DNA from: Microbacterium arborescens
GTDB lineage: Bacteria; Actinomycetota; Actinomycetes; Actinomycetales; Microbacteriaceae
Direction of reading: 5' to 3'
Length of the DNA stretch: 64,000 nt
Assembly: GCA_003339645.1 (NCBI GenBank)
Contig: QNUV01000021.1
Span: 682,001 to 746,000 of the forward strand
This document shows positions 8,843-16,532 of this stretch, piece after piece (within the stretch, counting starts at the first letter, position 1; each line of letters begins with the position of its first letter). Position numbers and translations under genes: made by a program. The notes under the pieces are model-generated. The model worked only from the letters and a program-made list of their open reading frames with translations, ran no database searches and was not told the origin of the DNA.

Positions 8843-9166
8843 TCAGGCGTCGTCGACGGCGCGCACGCGCTCGTGCAGGATGCGCACCTCGCGCGTGCGG
8901 CGACGTGCGGCGCGGTCGAGCACGAGGGCGATGACGCCCGCGATCGCCATGCAGACCGGGATGGCGCCGAGCGCGATGAACCCGAACACCTGACCCGCGG
9001 AGTACTGCAGGCCGGTGTTGGTGCTGACTCCCTCATCCGGGATGCCGAACGTCAGGGCCAGCGCGACGATGATGCCCGCCGCGGCTCCGAGCAGGAGGAA
9101 CACGCTGTACTTGGGCACGCGACGCACGCGCGCCGACTCGACCCGTTCGGTGATCTCCTCAGCCAT
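8843..9166 (-). CDS. Small two-TM membrane protein
   Basis: 107 residues from the ATG at 9166. A short charged N-terminus (MAEEITERVESARVRRVPKY) leads into two hydrophobic segments, about residues 21-43 and 60-83, and a basic cytoplasmic tail (RRRTREVRILHERVRAVDDA). It looks like a conserved actinobacterial two-helix membrane protein, but I cannot name a function. GACAAT lies 6 nt upstream of the start codon, consistent with a leaderless transcript. The extra nine residues of the longer frame up to 9193 were rejected for this reason. Confidence 0.72.
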   Translation of the reverse strand: MAEEITERVESARVRRVPKYSVFLLLGAAAGIIVALALTFGIPDEGVSTNTGLQYSAGQVFGFIALGAIPVCMAIAGVIALVLDRAARRRTREVRILHERVRAVDDA

Positions 9167-9178
9167 GACTCCATTGTC

Positions 9179-9207
9179 GCACCGCCCGAGCAATGCCCGG
9201 GCGGTGC
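9179..9207 (-). terminator. Terminator hairpin downstream of htaA
   Basis: Perfect 10-bp stem GCACCGCCCG/CGGGCGGTGC with a 9-nt loop, 22 bp beyond the htaA stop. It lies just upstream of the -10 element of the next minus-strand gene, insulating the two units. Confidence 0.6.
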
Positions 9208-9229
9208 GACGAGAGGGCTCAGCGAGTCG

Positions 9230-12118
9230 TCAGAGCGCGCTGCGGCGACGACGCGTGAACGACACGGCGAGCGCGCCGATCAGCAGCATCCCGGCACCCA
9301 GCCACAGGGTGTCGACGGGAGCCTGTCCACCGGTCGCGGCGAGGGTCGCGTCGGTCGAGGCGTCGCACGGCACCTCGGCGCCGAGCGGGAACGTGATGCT
9401 CACGGGATCGAGCGCCTCGCCGGCCGAGTAGAAGCCGGCGAAGGCCTCGGCGCCCGCTGCCGTCAGCGTGGCCGATGCACCCGTCCAGCTGATCCGATTC
9501 GCCGTCGTCGTGGCGGCGGGCAGCGAGAGCGTCGCGAAGACGACGCCGTTCGCGTTCACGTCGGGCGAGCCGTTGTACCCCTTGGACTGCACGTTCACGA
9601 TCAGCGAAGCGGTGTTCGCGCCGGTGATCTGCACGCGCGGGTTCGACAGGGTCATGTCGAGCAGACCGCTGTGGCCGGTGTAGTGCACCGAGCCGCCGAA
9701 GCTGACGCGGCCGCGGTCGTTCTCGGGGCTGTACGCTCCCGAACCGCTGCCCCAGCCGCCGGAGATCTCTCCCTTGGCGATCGGGCCCGTGATGTACGAG
9801 CGGTACGACTCCTTCACACCCCACTCGATCGTCGCTCCCGAGACCGACCGGGCGACGCACGACGGTGCGGCCGGCGACTCGACGGCTGCGGCGACAGCGG
9901 CAGGGGTGACCCGGAAGGGGGCGGATGCCGCGACGACGCCGCCGACGCTGAGCTCGAGCGTGTGGTCGCCCGTCGCGAACCCGGCGGGAACCGCCCACGA
10001 GAACGACACGCGTCCGCCGGCATCCGCCGTCGCCGTGCCGATGGTGACCGGCTCGGAGTGCGCCACGGCCGTCACGACGTCGCCGGGCGCGAAGCCGCCG
10101 CCGGTGAACGCGAGCACGCCACCCTGGGCGACCGTCGCCGAGCCTGCGAACGCGACGAACGGAGCCGTCGGCTGAGCGACGGTGACGTCGGCGAAGGCGT
10201 CGAGCGTCCGGTCGGTGATCGACAGCGCGTGCGCCGCGGAGGTGGCGACGTGGTAGCTCTTCGTCGGGTCGAGCGAGCCGGCGGGGACGGTCAGGTCGAC
10301 GGTGAACGCGCCGCCGATGATCGAGCCCGGGCGCACCCAGGCAAGCTGCACCCAGCCCTCGGCGGGCAGCGGGCCGGCGCCGGCCCAGAGCGACTTCTCG
10401 CCGAAGACGACGTACGCACCGTTCACGGCGCTGTCGCCGACGAAACCGGTGCCCGAGACCGTGAGCGTGTTGGCCACGGCCGGGTCGAGGTCGGCGTTCG
10501 GTGTCACCGTGATCCTCGGGCTCTTCGTCGGCTCGGGCTGCGGCGCGACCGCGGCCCACGTCACAGGCACGAAGAGCTCGTTGTCGGGCTGCAGGCCCTG
10601 CGACGCCTTGTTGCCGAAGGTGAAGACACCGAGGCGGTAGTCGTCGCCGGGGCGCTTCTCGTTCGCGGACTTCTCATCGACCTGGACTGTCCACGTGAAG
10701 TCGACCGTGCCGTCGGCGTTCTCGGTCCACGGGAGGTTGGCGTCGCCGGTCGGCTCGCCCGAGACGCGGACGTACGAGACCGAGGGGCGAGCGGAGTTCG
10801 CGGCGCCCTCGGAGGGCTTCCAGGTCTCGGCGACCCAGCCGAAGCGCAGCGCGAAGCCGGCGCCGACCTCGCTCTGGCGGTAGTTGCGTCCCTCGACGGT
10901 GAGCGTGGCACCGCTCGGGTCGACATCCGTGTTCGGGGTGACCGTGAGCGTCGGCGCGGGGAGCGGCTCGGTCGGCGTCGTGGCCGCGAACGACACCACG
11001 GCCTTCGCGTCCTGCGTGCGGTTGGTCATGCCGGTGTGATCGGCGATCGTGTAGACCGCCGTCGTCTCGCCCTTCGGCGCGACCGTCAGCGTGGTCTCGA
11101 ACGAACCGTCCTCCGCGAACTTCACCATCGTCGCCGTGGTGGGGTTCGAGGTGACGAGCTTCGCGCCTCTCGTGCATCCCGCCGCGATGAAGGCGAAGTC
11201 GACCTCAGCGAGCGGGCGGTCGGTGCACGTCGTGAGGTAGATCGGCTGAGCCGGGTCGTAGCCCGTGCCCGTGACGGTGATCTCCTCGCCCGCGGGGTCG
11301 AGCCCCGTCGACTTCGAGAGCGTGAGCGTGGGCACCCGCGCCGGAGTCTCGGGCTCGCTCGCCTTCGCGGTGACCGTGTAGCTCAGCGCCGGTGCGGTCG
11401 AGGCGGAATAGGCCGTGGCGTCGGCCGGGGTGAACGCGGCCGCGATGCTGTGCGCGCCGACGGCGAGCGACGAGGTGACGATGCTCGCGACGCCCCCGTC
11501 GACCGGAGCCGAGCCGAGCGACGCGTCGCCGGCCGTGAACGAGACCGCCCCGGATGCCGCCGGCGAGACCGTCGCCGTCAGGGTGACGTCGGCGCCCTCG
11601 ACGGCCGTTCCATCGGGTGCGGCCGACAGGGTCGTCGTGGTCGACTCGGCGACGACCGGGAAGAGCGCGGCCCAGTCGATCGAGACGTCGGCGCGGGCGA
11701 GGAGGTTCGCCTCGGTGGGGAACGAACGAGACGGCCACGAGATGACCTCGTAGGCCTTCGTGCGATCGAGCTCGCTCGCGATCTGCTCGAGGCTTCCGGT
11801 GATCTCGCCCGCGGTGGAGACGTCGAGCGAGGCGTTGGGCGTGGTCGCCTGGTCGACCGTCAGGTCGCCCTTCTCGACGAGGGCGACGTAGGCGTGCCGG
11901 CTCGGCTGACCCGGGTACTGGGGAGCGACCTCGAAGCCGGTGCCGGTGATGGCGACCGTGATCTTCTCGTTCGCGACGACGGTGGTCGACGTCGTCAGGG
12001 TGGGGCCGGCGGCCGTTGCCGGCGCGGCGACGCCGACGACGGCGGCCATGGCGACGAGCGCGCCGGTCAGCACGCTCGCGAGCGGACGCTGCAGCGCCGC
12101 CCTCCTGGTTCTCAGCAT
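9230..12118 (-). CDS. Cell-wall anchored HtaA-domain haem-binding protein with Ig-like repeats
   Basis: 962 residues. An N-terminal signal peptide (about 1-37, ending APATAAG) is followed by an array of beta domains. One bacterial Ig-like domain lies near residues 165-255, and at least three related repeats contain 'TPNxDxDPxGxxLTVxGxxY'-like cores. An HtaA domain follows at about 753-918 (WGVKESYRSYITGPIAKGE, GGSVHYTGHSGLLDMTL). The C-terminus has LAATG at 926-930, a hydrophobic helix and RRRR, a class E sortase signal. HtaA domains bind haemin in Corynebacterium, so this is probably a surface haem receptor handing haem to HmuTUV encoded upstream. GGAGGG precedes the start, and an iron box lies at 12176-12194. 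Confidence 0.88.
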   Translation of the reverse strand: MLRTRRAALQRPLASVLTGALVAMAAVVGVAAPATAAGPTLTTSTTVVANEKITVAITGTGFEVAPQYPGQPSRHAYVALVEKGDLTVDQATTPNASLDVSTAGEITGSLEQIASELDRTKAYEVISWPSRSFPTEANLLARADVSIDWAALFPVVAESTTTTLSAAPDGTAVEGADVTLTATVSPAASGAVSFTAGDASLGSAPVDGGVASIVTSSLAVGAHSIAAAFTPADATAYSASTAPALSYTVTAKASEPETPARVPTLTLSKSTGLDPAGEEITVTGTGYDPAQPIYLTTCTDRPLAEVDFAFIAAGCTRGAKLVTSNPTTATMVKFAEDGSFETTLTVAPKGETTAVYTIADHTGMTNRTQDAKAVVSFAATTPTEPLPAPTLTVTPNTDVDPSGATLTVEGRNYRQSEVGAGFALRFGWVAETWKPSEGAANSARPSVSYVRVSGEPTGDANLPWTENADGTVDFTWTVQVDEKSANEKRPGDDYRLGVFTFGNKASQGLQPDNELFVPVTWAAVAPQPEPTKSPRITVTPNADLDPAVANTLTVSGTGFVGDSAVNGAYVVFGEKSLWAGAGPLPAEGWVQLAWVRPGSIIGGAFTVDLTVPAGSLDPTKSYHVATSAAHALSITDRTLDAFADVTVAQPTAPFVAFAGSATVAQGGVLAFTGGGFAPGDVVTAVAHSEPVTIGTATADAGGRVSFSWAVPAGFATGDHTLELSVGGVVAASAPFRVTPAAVAAAVESPAAPSCVARSVSGATIEWGVKESYRSYITGPIAKGEISGGWGSGSGAYSPENDRGRVSFGGSVHYTGHSGLLDMTLSNPRVQITGANTASLIVNVQSKGYNGSPDVNANGVVFATLSLPAATTTANRISWTGASATLTAAGAEAFAGFYSAGEALDPVSITFPLGAEVPCDASTDATLAATGGQAPVDTLWLGAGMLLIGALAVSFTRRRRSAL

Positions 12119-12175
12119 GGGAACCCTCCGAATCTCGATGCAGGTGAAGCTCGCGCGTCGGGCACGCGACGATAG

Positions 12176-12194
12176 TTAGCTTAGCCTTACCTAA
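12176..12194 (-). promoter_or_regulatory. DtxR/IdeR-like iron box upstream of htaA
   Basis: Minus strand TTAGGTAAGGCTAAGCTAA matches the DtxR/IdeR 19-bp palindrome consensus TTAGGTTAGGCTAACCTAA at 17 of 19 positions. It lies 58 bp upstream of the htaA start, so iron-dependent repression is likely. Confidence 0.8.
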
Positions 12195-12219
12195 TCGAAG
12201 TTTGTGAAGTCCCTGACAG

Positions 12220-13005
12220 TCATCGCTCGGCGTGACGGCGCGGCAGGATGACCGGACGGCCGGTGTCGGGGTCGTCGAGCACGCGCACCGGGGTGCCGTA
12301 GACGGCCTCGACCCGGTCCGCGGTCAACACGTCGCGCGGGTTCCCCCGAGCGACGAGCCGGCCGCCGTCGATCATCGCGACCTCGTCGGCGTATGCCGCG
12401 GCGAGCGACAGGTCGTGCAGCACCACGACCACCGCGCGCCCATCCCGCGCGAGCCGCCGCGCGACGCGGAGGACCTCTTCCTGGTGCCGGAGGTCGAGGG
12501 CTGCGGTCGGCTCATCGAGCAGCACGACGGGGGTGTCCTGCGCGAGTACTCGAGCCAGCGAGACACGCGCCTTCTCGCCACCCGAGAGCGACGGGTAGGC
12601 GCGATGGAGCAGGTGTGCGACATCCGCTCGCTCGACGGCTTCGGCGATACGAGCGTCGTCGAGGCGGGCGCGCTCGGTTCCGATCCAAGGAGTGCGCCCC
12701 ATCGCGACCACCTGGCCCGCGGTGAACGAGAAGGCGACCTGGTTCGACTGCAGCAGCACCGACCGTCGCCGCGACAGCTCGCGGGCCGACCACTCGCCCA
12801 CCGGACGCCCGTCGAGATGCACCGCGCCCGAGGTGGGCGCGCGGTCGCCTGTCAGCAGGGAGAGCAGGCTCGACTTTCCGGCGCCGTTGGGCCCGACGAG
12901 AGCGAGCAGCCGGCCGTAGCCGACATCCGTCGCCACGTCGTCGAGGATCGTCGCCTCACCCGACCGCAAGCTCGCGTGCCGCACCTCGACGGCCACGCCC
13001 GTCAC
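12220..13005 (-). CDS. hmuV: Haemin ABC transporter ATP-binding protein
   Basis: 261 residues from the GTG at 13005. ABC ATPase with Walker A GPNGAGKSS (near residue 37), signature LSGGEKARVSLARVL, Walker B VVLLDEPTAALD and the switch His in VVVLHDLS. It energises uptake of haem through HmuU. The GTG overlaps the hmuU stop codon as GTGA. The longer open frame extending to 13890 is antisense-like sequence overlapping hmuU and was rejected. It is the last gene of the htaA2-hmuTUV operon. Confidence 0.93.
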   Translation of the reverse strand: MTGVAVEVRHASLRSGEATILDDVATDVGYGRLLALVGPNGAGKSSLLSLLTGDRAPTSGAVHLDGRPVGEWSARELSRRRSVLLQSNQVAFSFTAGQVVAMGRTPWIGTERARLDDARIAEAVERADVAHLLHRAYPSLSGGEKARVSLARVLAQDTPVVLLDEPTAALDLRHQEEVLRVARRLARDGRAVVVVLHDLSLAAAYADEVAMIDGGRLVARGNPRDVLTADRVEAVYGTPVRVLDDPDTGRPVILPRRHAER

Positions 13006-14051
13006 GACCAGCCCCCGGCGGTGCGGCGGGTGCGGCGGATGAGCCAGAAGAAGAACGGTCCGCCCACGAGCGACGTGAGGATGCCGATCGGCAGGTCTGC
13101 CGCGACGACGATGGTCCGCGCGAGGAGATCGGCGTAGACGAGCACGACGCCGCCGCCGAGCGCCGAGAGGGCGATGAGCCCCCGGTGCGCGGGCCCGACC
13201 AGCATGCGGATGATGTGGGGCACGACGAGGCCGACGAACGCGATGATGCCGACGAACGCGACGGCGACGCCGGTCAGCAGGGCGACGAGGACGATCGACC
13301 CGACCCGCAGCGCCTCGACGCGCACACCGAGGTGCGCGGCGGTGCGATCGCCGAGCGCCAGAAGGTCGTAGCGGCGCGCGAGAGCGAGGGATGCCGCGGT
13401 GCCGAGCGCTCCGACGAGGGCGACGACCGCGACCTCCGTCCAGCGCGAGCCGTTCATCGAGCCCAGCTGCCAGAACACGATCTGCTCGCGCGACGCCGTG
13501 TCTCCCGCGAACATCAGGAGCGCCAGCGCGGCCCCCGCGAACGCATTGACGGCGATGCCCGTCAGGATGAGCGTGATCGACTCGGTCCGGCCCTGCGCGC
13601 GGGCAGCGGCATACACGACCAAGGTCGCGACGAGACCGCCCGCGAAGGCGCAGACCGCGATCGACCACGGACCGAGGAACGAGAAGCCGAGCGTGATCGC
13701 TGCGGCAGCGCCGACGGCCGCGCCCGACGAGACGCCGACGACGCCCGGCTCGGCGAGTGGGTTCGCGAAGATCGCCTGCATGACGGCACCGGCGACCGCG
13801 AGCAGCGCACCGACCAGAAGCGACATCGCGACGCGCGGGAAACGGATCTGCCACAGCGTCTGCTCGATGAGCGGCTCGGTCGGCGCCCACGAGCCGGGCA
13901 TGCCGAGGGCGCGGAGGACGGAGCCCACGACCTCGGCGGGACCGACCGGCAGCTGACCGAGCCCGGCCGAGAGCACGACGCCCACCACGAGCAGCACCGC
14001 GCTCACGATCGCGACGAGAACTCCGCGGCGCCCAGCGGCACGCCCGCTCAC
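13002..14051 (-). CDS. hmuU: Haemin ABC transporter permease (FecCD family)
   Basis: 349 residues with about nine to ten membrane helices. Family hallmarks are the N-terminal RFPRVAMSLLVGALLAVAGA, the central LGVRVEALRVGS and the C-terminal GIIAFVGLVVPHIIRMLVG, all typical of FecCD/BtuC-type permeases for siderophores, haem and B12. The start is the GTG at 14051, which overlaps the hmuT stop as GTGA; the 5' continuation of the frame belongs to antisense of hmuT. Substrate assignment to haem rests on the HtaA and HmuT neighbours. Confidence 0.93.
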   Translation of the reverse strand: MSGRAAGRRGVLVAIVSAVLLVVGVVLSAGLGQLPVGPAEVVGSVLRALGMPGSWAPTEPLIEQTLWQIRFPRVAMSLLVGALLAVAGAVMQAIFANPLAEPGVVGVSSGAAVGAAAAITLGFSFLGPWSIAVCAFAGGLVATLVVYAAARAQGRTESITLILTGIAVNAFAGAALALLMFAGDTASREQIVFWQLGSMNGSRWTEVAVVALVGALGTAASLALARRYDLLALGDRTAAHLGVRVEALRVGSIVLVALLTGVAVAFVGIIAFVGLVVPHIIRMLVGPAHRGLIALSALGGGVVLVYADLLARTIVVAADLPIGILTSLVGGPFFFWLIRRTRRTAGGWS

Positions 14052-15157
14052 GAGGCGGGATCGGGCGCGTAGACAGCGCGTGCCAGCGCGTCGAGCACCC
14101 CCGCGCTGCGCGGCCCGAACGACAGGATCTGCCCGTCCGCCATGTCGACGAAGCGGCGATGCTGGCCGGCTGCGGTCAGCGCGATCGCGGGCTTGTCGGA
14201 GAGCAGACCGTCGACGCCGCCGACCGATTCGAGCCCGGCGGTCATCACGAGGATGAGGTCGGGGTCGGCGGCGACCATGGCTTCGTCGGTGAGCGGCTGC
14301 ATGCCGTTCCAGCCGAGCTCGCCGGCGACGTCGACGCCGCCGAGCGCGGCGATGAGCTCGTCGGCGCCCGATTCGGAGCCGAAGAGGTAGTACACCCCCG
14401 CCGTGCCGCGCAGGTAGAGGAAGACCATGCGCAGCCGGTCCGCCGCGGCCTCCGGCGCAAGCGCGGCGATCTGGGCACGCGTCTGGTCGACCTCGCTCGC
14501 GATGCGCTGGGCGAGCTGCTCGCCCGCGTCGGGTACGCCGAGCACCTCGCCCACCGTCCGCGCGAGATCGGCGGCACCGTCGAACGAGGCGGAGCGCTCG
14601 ACGAAGACCACCGTGATGCCGACATCCCGCAGTTGCTGCACGACGTCGACCGGTCCGATGCTGCCGTCGGTGATGACGAGGGTGGGGGCGAGGCCGATGA
14701 TCGACTCGGCGTTGACTGTGTGTCCGCTGCCCGTGACGACCGGCAGGTCCGCCGCGCCGGGGAACGTCGTCGAGACGTCGCGGCCGACGAGCTCGCCGCC
14801 GAGGCCCAGGCCCCAGACGGTCGCGGCCAGCGAACCGGAGAGGTCCATCGCGATGATGCGCGAGGTGTCCGTCACCGTCACCTCGACGTCGCCGGTGAGA
14901 TCGTGCGAGCTCACGGTGACGGGCAGGCTCTGGGTGGGATCCGTCACGACCGGCTCGACCGCGGCGTCGGCGAGGACGGCGGTCGAGGGGCCCTCGAGCG
15001 AGCGCGGGTCGGTCACCGGCGCCAATTCGCTCAGCGGGGGTCGGTCGATCACGACCTGGCCCGCCGCCTCGCCGTGAGACGTCGCAGCCGGAGCGCAGGC
15101 GCTGAGCGACAGGGCAGCAGCGGCGAGCGCCGCGACGAGGAGTCGCCGCATCTTCAC
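14048..15157 (-). CDS. hmuT: Haemin ABC transporter substrate-binding lipoprotein
   Basis: 369 residues. Lipoprotein signal peptide with lipobox LSAC (Cys21). The periplasmic-binding fold of class III (ChuT/HmuT/BtuF-like) shows segments RIIAMDLSGSLAATVWGLGLG, VITDGSIGPVDVVQQLRD and LYLRGTAGVYYLFG. It captures haem at the outer face of the membrane for HmuUV. The GTG start overlaps the stop of the upstream HtaA gene by 4 bp (GTGA), and its own stop overlaps hmuU in the same way, so all four genes are tightly coupled. Confidence 0.92.
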   Translation of the reverse strand: MKMRRLLVAALAAAALSLSACAPAATSHGEAAGQVVIDRPPLSELAPVTDPRSLEGPSTAVLADAAVEPVVTDPTQSLPVTVSSHDLTGDVEVTVTDTSRIIAMDLSGSLAATVWGLGLGGELVGRDVSTTFPGAADLPVVTGSGHTVNAESIIGLAPTLVITDGSIGPVDVVQQLRDVGITVVFVERSASFDGAADLARTVGEVLGVPDAGEQLAQRIASEVDQTRAQIAALAPEAAADRLRMVFLYLRGTAGVYYLFGSESGADELIAALGGVDVAGELGWNGMQPLTDEAMVAADPDLILVMTAGLESVGGVDGLLSDKPAIALTAAGQHRRFVDMADGQILSFGPRSAGVLDALARAVYAPDPAS

Positions 15158-16077
15158 GCGGCCGGCCCTTCGTCGGCGTGATCGGCGGGCCCACCGCCGG
15201 CACGCGCCTTCCGCTGCTTGCGACGCGAGGCGACGATCGCTGCGGTCGACCCGCCGATCGTCGCGACGAGCGCGCCGCCGATAGCGGCGAAGAGCGCGAC
15301 CGGCAGCGCGCCGCTCGATCCGCTCTCGTCATCGCCCGCCTCCGCGGCATCCGCGGCGGGTGATGCATCGACGACGGGCGATGGGTCTGCCGTCGGGGTG
15401 GCAGCCGCGCACACACCGCTCGCGGTGAACGACAGGGGGTCGAAGGCGGTGCCGGTCTCGTAGTTGCCGAAGGCGGCGAACCCCTCCTCGGTGATCGCGG
15501 TGGCGGCATCCGCGGCGGCGAGAGTGAGGGCTTCTCCCGAGACCGTGTTCTCCAGACCCGCCAGGTCGACGGTCACGAACGGCACCTGGGGTGTCGTGAC
15601 GACGGTGTCGTCGCCGGCGAGCGCGCTCTCCATCGAGACTCCGGCGAGGTCGACGAGAACACGCCCCGCCGCCGGCGCGATCTCGAGCGTGACGTTCTGC
15701 ACCGTCGAGTCGAGCAGGCCGCCGTGCCCGGTGAACCGGATGCCGCCGGGGAAGGCGATCGAGCCGGCGCCGGTCGCGGGGTCGTAGCTGCCCGTGCCAC
15801 CGGTCCAGGTGAACGCGGGCGTCTCGTAACCCACGCCGCCGAACGGCTCCCACGCACCCTTCGCGATGGAGCCGGAGATGTACGAGCGGAACGACTCCTT
15901 GAAGCCCCACGTGATGGTCGCGTCGGTGATGTCGCAGACGGGCGGCGAGGTCGCGGCGGTCCGCTGCTCGACGGGCGCGGCGTCGCCGATCGCGAGGGCG
16001 GGGCTCGCGACGCCGAGGACGATCGACGCAGCGGCGAGCACCCCGAGGGGCGCGCGGGACAGAAGGGAAGAGCGCAC
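15154..16077 (-). CDS. htaA: HtaA-domain haem-binding membrane-anchored protein
   Basis: 307 residues. Signal peptide ending near SPALA (about residue 29). One HtaA domain spans about 45-225, with WGFKESFRSYISGSIAKGAW and GGIRFTGHGGLLDSTV, the same core as in the 962-residue protein at 9230-12118. A Pro/Ala/Asp-rich linker and a C-terminal hydrophobic helix (about 252-278) followed by RRKQRKAR anchor it in the membrane. The gap in size and the lack of an LAxTG motif suggest a membrane-held relay between the wall-anchored receptor and HmuT. GTG start with GGAGT upstream. First gene of the operon with hmuTUV; an iron box covers the promoter. Confidence 0.88.
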   Translation of the reverse strand: MRSSLLSRAPLGVLAAASIVLGVASPALAIGDAAPVEQRTAATSPPVCDITDATITWGFKESFRSYISGSIAKGAWEPFGGVGYETPAFTWTGGTGSYDPATGAGSIAFPGGIRFTGHGGLLDSTVQNVTLEIAPAAGRVLVDLAGVSMESALAGDDTVVTTPQVPFVTVDLAGLENTVSGEALTLAAADAATAITEEGFAAFGNYETGTAFDPLSFTASGVCAAATPTADPSPVVDASPAADAAEAGDDESGSSGALPVALFAAIGGALVATIGGSTAAIVASRRKQRKARAGGGPADHADEGPAA

Positions 16078-16092
16078 AGCAGACTCCAGAGA

Positions 16093-16116
16093 TAAGGTCA
16101 GGCTTGCCTAACCTTA
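16093..16116 (-). promoter_or_regulatory. DtxR/IdeR-like iron box upstream of htaA-hmuTUV
   Basis: A 24-bp near-palindrome (10 of 12 arm positions pair). The minus strand core TAAGGTTAGGCAAGCCTGA matches the DtxR/IdeR consensus at 15 of 19. It starts 16 bp from the operon's first codon, so repressor binding would block the promoter. Confidence 0.75.
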
Positions 16117-16128
16117 TCGGAGCCGGTG

Positions 16129-16497
16129 TCAGGGTCGCAGTGGCAGCAGCGCCCCGAGATCGGCGCGGGTGCCCGACGCGCGCAGCCGGCCCGCGGCGGC
16201 GGCATCCGCCCAGGCGAGGTCGCCGAGGGCGAGGGCGATCCAGGTCGCGGCATCCGTCTCGACGACGTTCGGCGGGGTGCCGCGCGTGTGCCGCGGCCCC
16301 TCGACGACCTGGACGGCACCGAACGGCGGCACGCGCATCTCGACCGAGTTGCCGGGCGCCTTCTCGACGAGCAGCTGCAACAGGTAGCGCACGGCGGTCG
16401 CCAGGTCGGTTCGAGCGGGCTTCTCGCCGGACGCATCGGCGGCGGCGACGGCGGCGAGCGCGGCGCGGCCATCGGCGGTGAGGATGCTGCGGGCCAT
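16129..16497 (-). CDS. SCP2-like sterol carrier family protein
   Basis: 122 residues from the ATG at 16497. The sequence contains RYLLQLLVEKAPGNSVEMRVPPFGAVQVVEGP and TWIALALGDLAWADA, which match the small SCP2-like proteins commonly found beside purD in actinobacteria. The fold binds hydrophobic ligands in other families; the ligand here is unknown. It is divergent from purD, with only 35 bp between start codons. TAGCGT (16505-16510, minus strand) lies 7 nt before its ATG. No direct role in purine synthesis is evident. Confidence 0.75.
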   Translation of the reverse strand: MARSILTADGRAALAAVAAADASGEKPARTDLATAVRYLLQLLVEKAPGNSVEMRVPPFGAVQVVEGPRHTRGTPPNVVETDAATWIALALGDLAWADAAAAGRLRASGTRADLGALLPLRP

Positions 16498-16504
16498 GGG
16501 TTCC

Positions 16505-16526
16505 ACGCTAGCCCGGTCGGTAGGCT
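16505..16526. promoter_or_regulatory. Back-to-back leaderless promoters of the SCP2-like gene and purD
   Basis: Minus-strand TAGCGT (16505-16510) lies 7 nt from the SCP2-like ATG. Plus-strand TAGGCT (16521-16526) lies 6 nt from the purD GTG. The two -10 elements are 10 bp apart, so each polymerase would cover the other promoter. Confidence 0.5.
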
Positions 16527-16532
16527 GGCCGG

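Noticed and set aside
8873-12175. 1100-codon plus-strand open frame
   Set aside because: Shadow of the HtaA-repeat gene and the small membrane protein; no domain character.
13002-15509. 835-codon frame suggesting a giant permease fusion
   Set aside because: The 5' part is antisense of hmuT and htaA; the GTG overlapping the hmuT stop gives a normal 349-residue permease.
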